Part shown: in pieces, positions 60,696 through 64,000 of the stretch | Position numbering within the stretch: position 1 is the stretch's first letter | Layout: the number at the start of each line of letters is the position of its first letter | Assembly (NCBI GenBank): GCA_037833965.1 | Contig: AP031351.1 | Location: 3,174,501-3,238,500 of the forward strand | Origin: Marchantia polymorpha subsp. ruderalis | Lineage: Eukaryota; Streptophyta; Marchantiopsida; Marchantiales; Marchantiaceae | DNA: 64,000 nucleotides | Direction of reading: 5' to 3' | The notes under the pieces: model-generated | Seen by the model: the letters and a program-made list of their open reading frames with translations, nothing else | What the model was told of the DNA's origin: nothing | Databases searched by the model: none | Translations under genes and position numbers: made by a program

Positions 60696-60761
60696 GTCCG
60701 AGACGTTGTTCTCGGACATGGCGCTGGATGCTGGGATGCACAGGGTGGACCGCACGGCTCG
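60588..60761 (-). pseudogene. hAT transposase C-terminal dimerisation domain remnant
   Basis: The minus-strand frame reads STLCIPASSAMSENNVSDAG followed by NTLTKKRNRLKPRTVNNLMF and LRLNRDF, ending at TAA (60588-60590). This is the signature C-terminal segment of hAT transposases (IPATSxPSERVFSxAG, then KKRxRLxPxxVxxLxFL). No BED finger or catalytic core is present upstream, where an AATTAATAGCTAAT duplication interrupts the sequence. The fragment is partly duplicated in tandem to the left. It is a dead remnant or part of a non-autonomous element. Confidence 0.75.
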
Positions 60762-61104
60762 CGTAAATTAATAGCTAATTTGCACAAAGCAAGAAAAGGA
60801 GACTGACGGCAGTTTTGTGAAAATTAATAGCTAATCAGCACAGTGTGCTCAGTAGCTATTAGCGTGGCGCATGCTATATTAGCGCGAGCTATCACTACTT
60901 TCTACTATACGACGAGTCGCACTATAATCTGCTAACTCAGTCGTTTTAAAGCCCGGGTTCCTCGTACCCGTCCATTACCTACCTATTGTGCCATGCGCAT
61001 GGGTGGCTATTGCAGGACTCCGGTGACCACTCAGTTCTTGGCTTCTTGCGTTGAGGTTAGGCAGAAACAAGCGTGGATTTTCTACCCATGCGCTGAGTCG
61101 ATGG

Positions 61105-61420
61105 ATTAGGGTAGGCATAAACTCCCGATTTCCCAAGAAGACCACCGCACGAACCAGCGTGCTGCATACGAGCTACAACACATACTCACAGTTGCAGCTA
61201 AGACGATGCAATAGGGTAGACATAAACTCTCGATTTCCCAAGAAGCCCACCACACGAAGCAGCGTGCTGCATACGAGCTACATCACATACTCACATTGGC
61301 AGCTATGTCGATGCAATAGGGTAGAAATAATCTCTCGATTTCCCAAGAAGCCCACCGCACGAAGCAGCGTGCTGCATGAGAGCTACAACACATACTCACA
61401 GTTGCATCTAAGAGAGGCGC
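61105..61420 (+). repeat. 105-bp tandem repeat, three copies, open in one frame
   Basis: GATTTCCCAAGAAG recurs at 61127, 61232 and 61337, exactly 105 bp apart. Units include AGCGTGCTGCATACGAGC and CACATACTCACA. Because 105 is divisible by three, one plus-strand frame stays open through all copies and would give a 35-residue repeat (SRFPKKPTxRSSVLHxSYxT). There is no in-frame ATG in a good position, so I treat it as a DNA repeat rather than a gene. Confidence 0.85.
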
Positions 61421-62178
61421 CTATATTAAGTGTTATTGGCTATGCAGCTCCGTAAAATCATAACTGTAGAAGATCCTCCCCGTGTTCCTTGCACTTAATA
61501 CTTCTTTGTAATAAGAGTCACCGCCCAACTAGGGAGCGAGCCCACAGCCTTGAAGTGCTCAATACTACACGGAGTGACAAATCTAAAGGGTACTGGTATC
61601 CAAGTGAAACACTTGGAACCGCTGATTATTCGAACAGAAACCCCTGTAGAAGAAGTACACAATACACCAGCACCTTGCGAAAATATTCTCGTCCGGCAGA
61701 CATGTGCATGGCGTGAGACTGCCACAGGGAAAAGGAATCTCGTCGTTTACACGCAATCGACATCACGATTCCTTTCGAACTGAACGCCGTCGAATCGATC
61801 ATCTAACTACGTGATAGTTCCTAACAGTTCATCCGGAGCCAGACAGACTACAGCGTGTATCCCGTACAACGAATACATCGTGCCAAACCCAGCGATTCAA
61901 TGAAAACACAGCAGACCCGACCTTTCACACAAGGCACGAATCTATACCGTGAGCAGCAATACCAGTGCCATATCCATTGCTTCGAGCATCGGCACTGGTA
62001 GGATGGCACTGTATCATCGATGGTTAGATTTGGTGGGTAAAGGCTGTCATCCGGGAACAAAGGTGGCATCATATCATGTAAACTTGTTGATAATGTTCGA
62101 AAAGAACTTAGATTTCTCGCTTCGATCGATTGTGTCCGAGCCCGATGAGAGGAATTTTTCATTCCACGGAAGTTGATG
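61421..62178. other. Unassigned spacer
   Basis: Mixed composition. No recognisable gene or repeat; possibly downstream exons or 3' UTR of the SIP1-type trihelix gene (minus strand), but none can be supported. Confidence 0.4.
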
Positions 62179-62229
62179 CTAAAATGGGTTGGGTTGAAAG
62201 CAACAACCCATTTTAGTTGCTTTCAACCC
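62179..62229. repeat. Interlocked inverted repeats (A-B-A'-B')
   Basis: A = CTAAAATGGGTTG (62179-62191), B = GGTTGAAAGCAA (62192-62203), A' = CAACCCATTTTAG (62204-62216), B' = TTGCTTTCAACC (62217-62228). A' and B' are exact reverse complements of A and B, with no spacer between any of them. As RNA this is the topology of an H-type pseudoknot, and as DNA it allows two mutually exclusive hairpins. Confidence 0.92.
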
Positions 62230-62488
62230 TACCCAATTATGTCTTAGCTCCAATACCGACCGTATGTATTATATCCAACTCCTGGCTGCAGGTTTCGCTC
62301 GATAACGCAGGTACGATGATCTTGAGCTCTCGTGTCCTACCTCTCCAGACATGTCATTGTTCACTCTTTTCGAGCTCTGATGCACAACGATCCACTCTCC
62401 GAGTGGAGTGATCTCCATGAGGTGCCCTCAGCCCACATACGAACACCATGCATTGTGATTTTACCTGTAAACGATGAGATTTCGCACC

Positions 62489-63322
62489 TCAAGCGGGTGA
62501 GAGAACATACCCGGGCCACAAAAACGGCTGTTTGTTCGGACCGACTGGCATGAGCTCAGGAGCACATGGAGTGTGCAGATGACTTCTCCTCCGCTTACGA
62601 GTTTTCTTGCCAACACCGGCTCTTGGCTTGCTCCTCGGACTTGCAGTATCGGCTTCATTCTGACTGCAAAAGGGAGTCCCAACCCCATCGGGGAGATCAC
62701 CAGGGAGACCCCCAGGCAAGCCATCTGTACCATCAGGCTGTTCCTTACTATCTGAAGTATTGTCCGCGCCTTCGGTCAAGTCCAACTCTGATTTCTCCAA
62801 GGGAACTACTATACCTGGAACAATACCACCGACTCCACCGATAGGAGCGATGCCACCAACAACACCCACGCCAGCTCCGACTCCAGCGGACGAGTTGACC
62901 CGGGGAGCCCTCTTACCTTTCAATTCACACATACGAGAAAACCACTGCCATTTGCTCGGCTGAGAATTGGCGTTCAAGCTCTCCTTTTCTTGCCGAAACC
63001 GTTTCTTCAAACCATCCAACTTGTTCCGACATTGCTTGTACTCGAAGAACGGGCCGCCCTCAGGCACACAGCGTTTGTTGAGATTATCCACGACCTCTTT
63101 CCAGTCCTTGCCTCGCAAATTCTTGTGCTTCACGGCGGCATACTTCTCGGCGAAGCAGTCGAGGAAAGTGGCGACGGCCACATCCGTCCACTCGGCAGCG
63201 CCCTTGGCGCCTCCGGCGCCAGTCTCCCCTGTCACCAAATCCCTAAACCTCAAGCCCTCGCCACTGCCCACCACCCCGACGCCGACCCCGATCCCTGCTC
63301 CCGCAAGGCCGCTCGCCATCAT
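62489..63322 (-). CDS. Trihelix transcription factor, SIP1/ASIL-like type
   Basis: A 277-codon frame beginning MMASGLAGAG at 63322. After a Gly-rich start, residues about 44-120 form a trihelix domain: EWTDVAVATFLDCFAEKY, then RGKDWKEVVDNLNKR, then FEYKQCRNKLDGLKKRFRQEK and a fourth helix SKWQWFSRMCELKG. These are the features of the SIP1 (6b-interacting protein) clade, which includes Arabidopsis ASIL1/2, nuclear GT-element-binding repressors of embryonic genes. A Gly/Val/Pro-rich linker and a basic nuclear signal (GKKTRKRRRS, about 245) follow. SIP1 members normally have a C-terminal coiled coil that is missing here. A GTATGT donor (62510-62505) close to the end suggests that the frame is cut by an intron and that a further exon exists, which I could not find. 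Confidence 0.78.
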   Translation of the reverse strand: MMASGLAGAGIGVGVGVVGSGEGLRFRDLVTGETGAGGAKGAAEWTDVAVATFLDCFAEKYAAVKHKNLRGKDWKEVVDNLNKRCVPEGGPFFEYKQCRNKLDGLKKRFRQEKESLNANSQPSKWQWFSRMCELKGKRAPRVNSSAGVGAGVGVVGGIAPIGGVGGIVPGIVVPLEKSELDLTEGADNTSDSKEQPDGTDGLPGGLPGDLPDGVGTPFCSQNEADTASPRSKPRAGVGKKTRKRRRSHLHTPCAPELMPVGPNKQPFLWPGYVLSPA

Positions 63323-64000
63323 CCCCTGCAGAGCTCGCCTCCTTTATTATGTCTGGCCGGCGCTCGTTTGTTCATCAATCTCCCGCATCCCGCCTCTCCA
63401 TTTGCGTCCGTTTTGCGCTTCGGCTGCTGCTCCCGCACCTCCGCAACTCCACAATTCTTCGACAAAAACGAACTTCTTCGGCCTCACTGAGCACCTCGTT
63501 TCCTCGACGTTCTACTGTCACTTTGTTCCGCGCTCCCCTCCGTCCGATCCCCATCGGACGGCCGCCTCCGCTCCCCCGCCCCCCCTCCCCGCCGTCCGAT
63601 CGCCATCCGACGGCCCCGCCGCGCCGGCCCTCCCGTCCCTCGCCCCCGCCCGTCCCCGGATTCCCAACTCCCTTCTTGCGCGGTACCCGTCGCCCGCCCA
63701 ACAGATACAGCAGCTTCCTTTCGCTTCCCTGCCCGTGACCCCATTACACGTTTCTTTGTTCCAGACGTCTAGTAGCTTCCGTTACGGCCGCTTTCCCTCC
63801 TCCCTTTCCATTTCGACCCCACCCCGTACACACTTTCCATTTTCCCCCGGCATTAAATGGAAGCGTGGCAACGAAGGCCGAGTTGGTGCATTATTATTAT
63901 TTATTCATTTCCCCCTTTCCCCGCGATTTATAAGCTTCCCCATTTTCTTCAAAGCAGGAATTATTTGCGACGGCGACGACGATGAAAACTTTGCCTCCGA
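63323..64000. promoter_or_regulatory. CpG-rich leader of SIP1-type gene and possible divergent promoter
   Basis: GC-rich block (about 63500-63700, Arg/Gly-coding in several frames by composition) upstream of the minus-strand trihelix start. At the right end a TTTATAAG box (63927-63934) is followed about 50 bp later by an ATG on the plus strand (63982) in CGACGACGATGAAAACTTTG. This could be the start of a divergent gene cut by the window edge. Confidence 0.35.

Noticed and set aside
61051-61455. 35-residue repeat protein, possible PPR-like array
   Set aside because: The unit has none of the PPR consensus residues and the frame lacks a suitable ATG; treated as a DNA repeat.
63349-63738. Open frames in the CpG block near the right end
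   Set aside because: Arg/Pro/Gly-rich frames on both strands of a GC-rich promoter region; no motif.

Overview
This is nuclear DNA from a green plant. Three multi-exon genes can be rebuilt with GT-AG introns and unbroken phase, and they encode proteins with clear plant relatives: GPAT9, VPS60/CHMP5 and a TTLL12-type protein. Two trihelix transcription factor genes, a family specific to plants, and the remains of a light-harvesting chlorophyll a/b protein gene support this. Short introns, CpG-rich leaders, very AT-rich spacers and an animal/algal-type SIRT5-like sirtuin fit a non-seed land plant. A bryophyte (liverwort or moss) is my best guess, but that is inference; nothing in the sequence names the species.

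Layout. 0-1 kb: the 3' end of a MED15-like gene (+). 1-5.9 kb: no recognisable gene, with an orphan CpG-rich block at 2.9-3.6 kb. 6-9.5 kb: an AT-rich block with a 140-bp tandem repeat and a broken LHCB pseudogene (-). 9.5-13.4 kb: mixed sequence with a second orphan CpG-rich block, a fold-back repeat and a copia-like gag remnant. 13.6-21.46 kb: an AT-rich desert with one probable solo LTR, ending abruptly at the CpG-rich leader of a trihelix gene (22.6-23.5 kb, +). 25.9-28.2 kb (-): SIRT5-like sirtuin. 28.9-36.6 kb (+): TTLL12-like gene, head to head with the sirtuin. 37.9-41.2 kb: a decayed pogo/Tigger transposon with terminal inverted repeats and TA target duplication. 41.2-43.6 kb: AT-rich. 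45.7-48.9 kb (+): GPAT9. 50.0-53.6 kb (-): VPS60, tail to tail with GPAT9. 54.5-56.05 kb: a 322-bp tandem array derived from an exon-like unit. 56.9 kb: a cluster of perfect hairpins. 59.4-59.8 kb (-): an unidentified coding exon. 60.3-61.4 kb: a hAT transposase C-terminal remnant and a 105-bp tandem repeat. 62.2 kb: interlocked inverted repeats. 62.5-63.3 kb (-): SIP1/ASIL-type trihelix gene.

The genes share no evident pathway and look like ordinary unlinked housekeeping and regulatory genes: ER glycerolipid synthesis (GPAT9), ESCRT-III membrane remodelling (VPS60), tubulin-ligase-like (TTLL12), NAD-dependent deacylation (sirtuin), and transcription (MED15-like and two trihelix proteins). 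I did not find a new multi-gene system. The most unusual signals are the class III sirtuin in a plant and the repeated occurrence of perfect or interlocked inverted repeats (30.1, 37.5, 53.1, 56.9 and 62.2 kb). Others are the potential intron-retention isoform of VPS60 with a membrane tail and the in-frame or exon-like tandem arrays. All exon boundaries were read by eye from splice signals and protein similarity, without transcript data.
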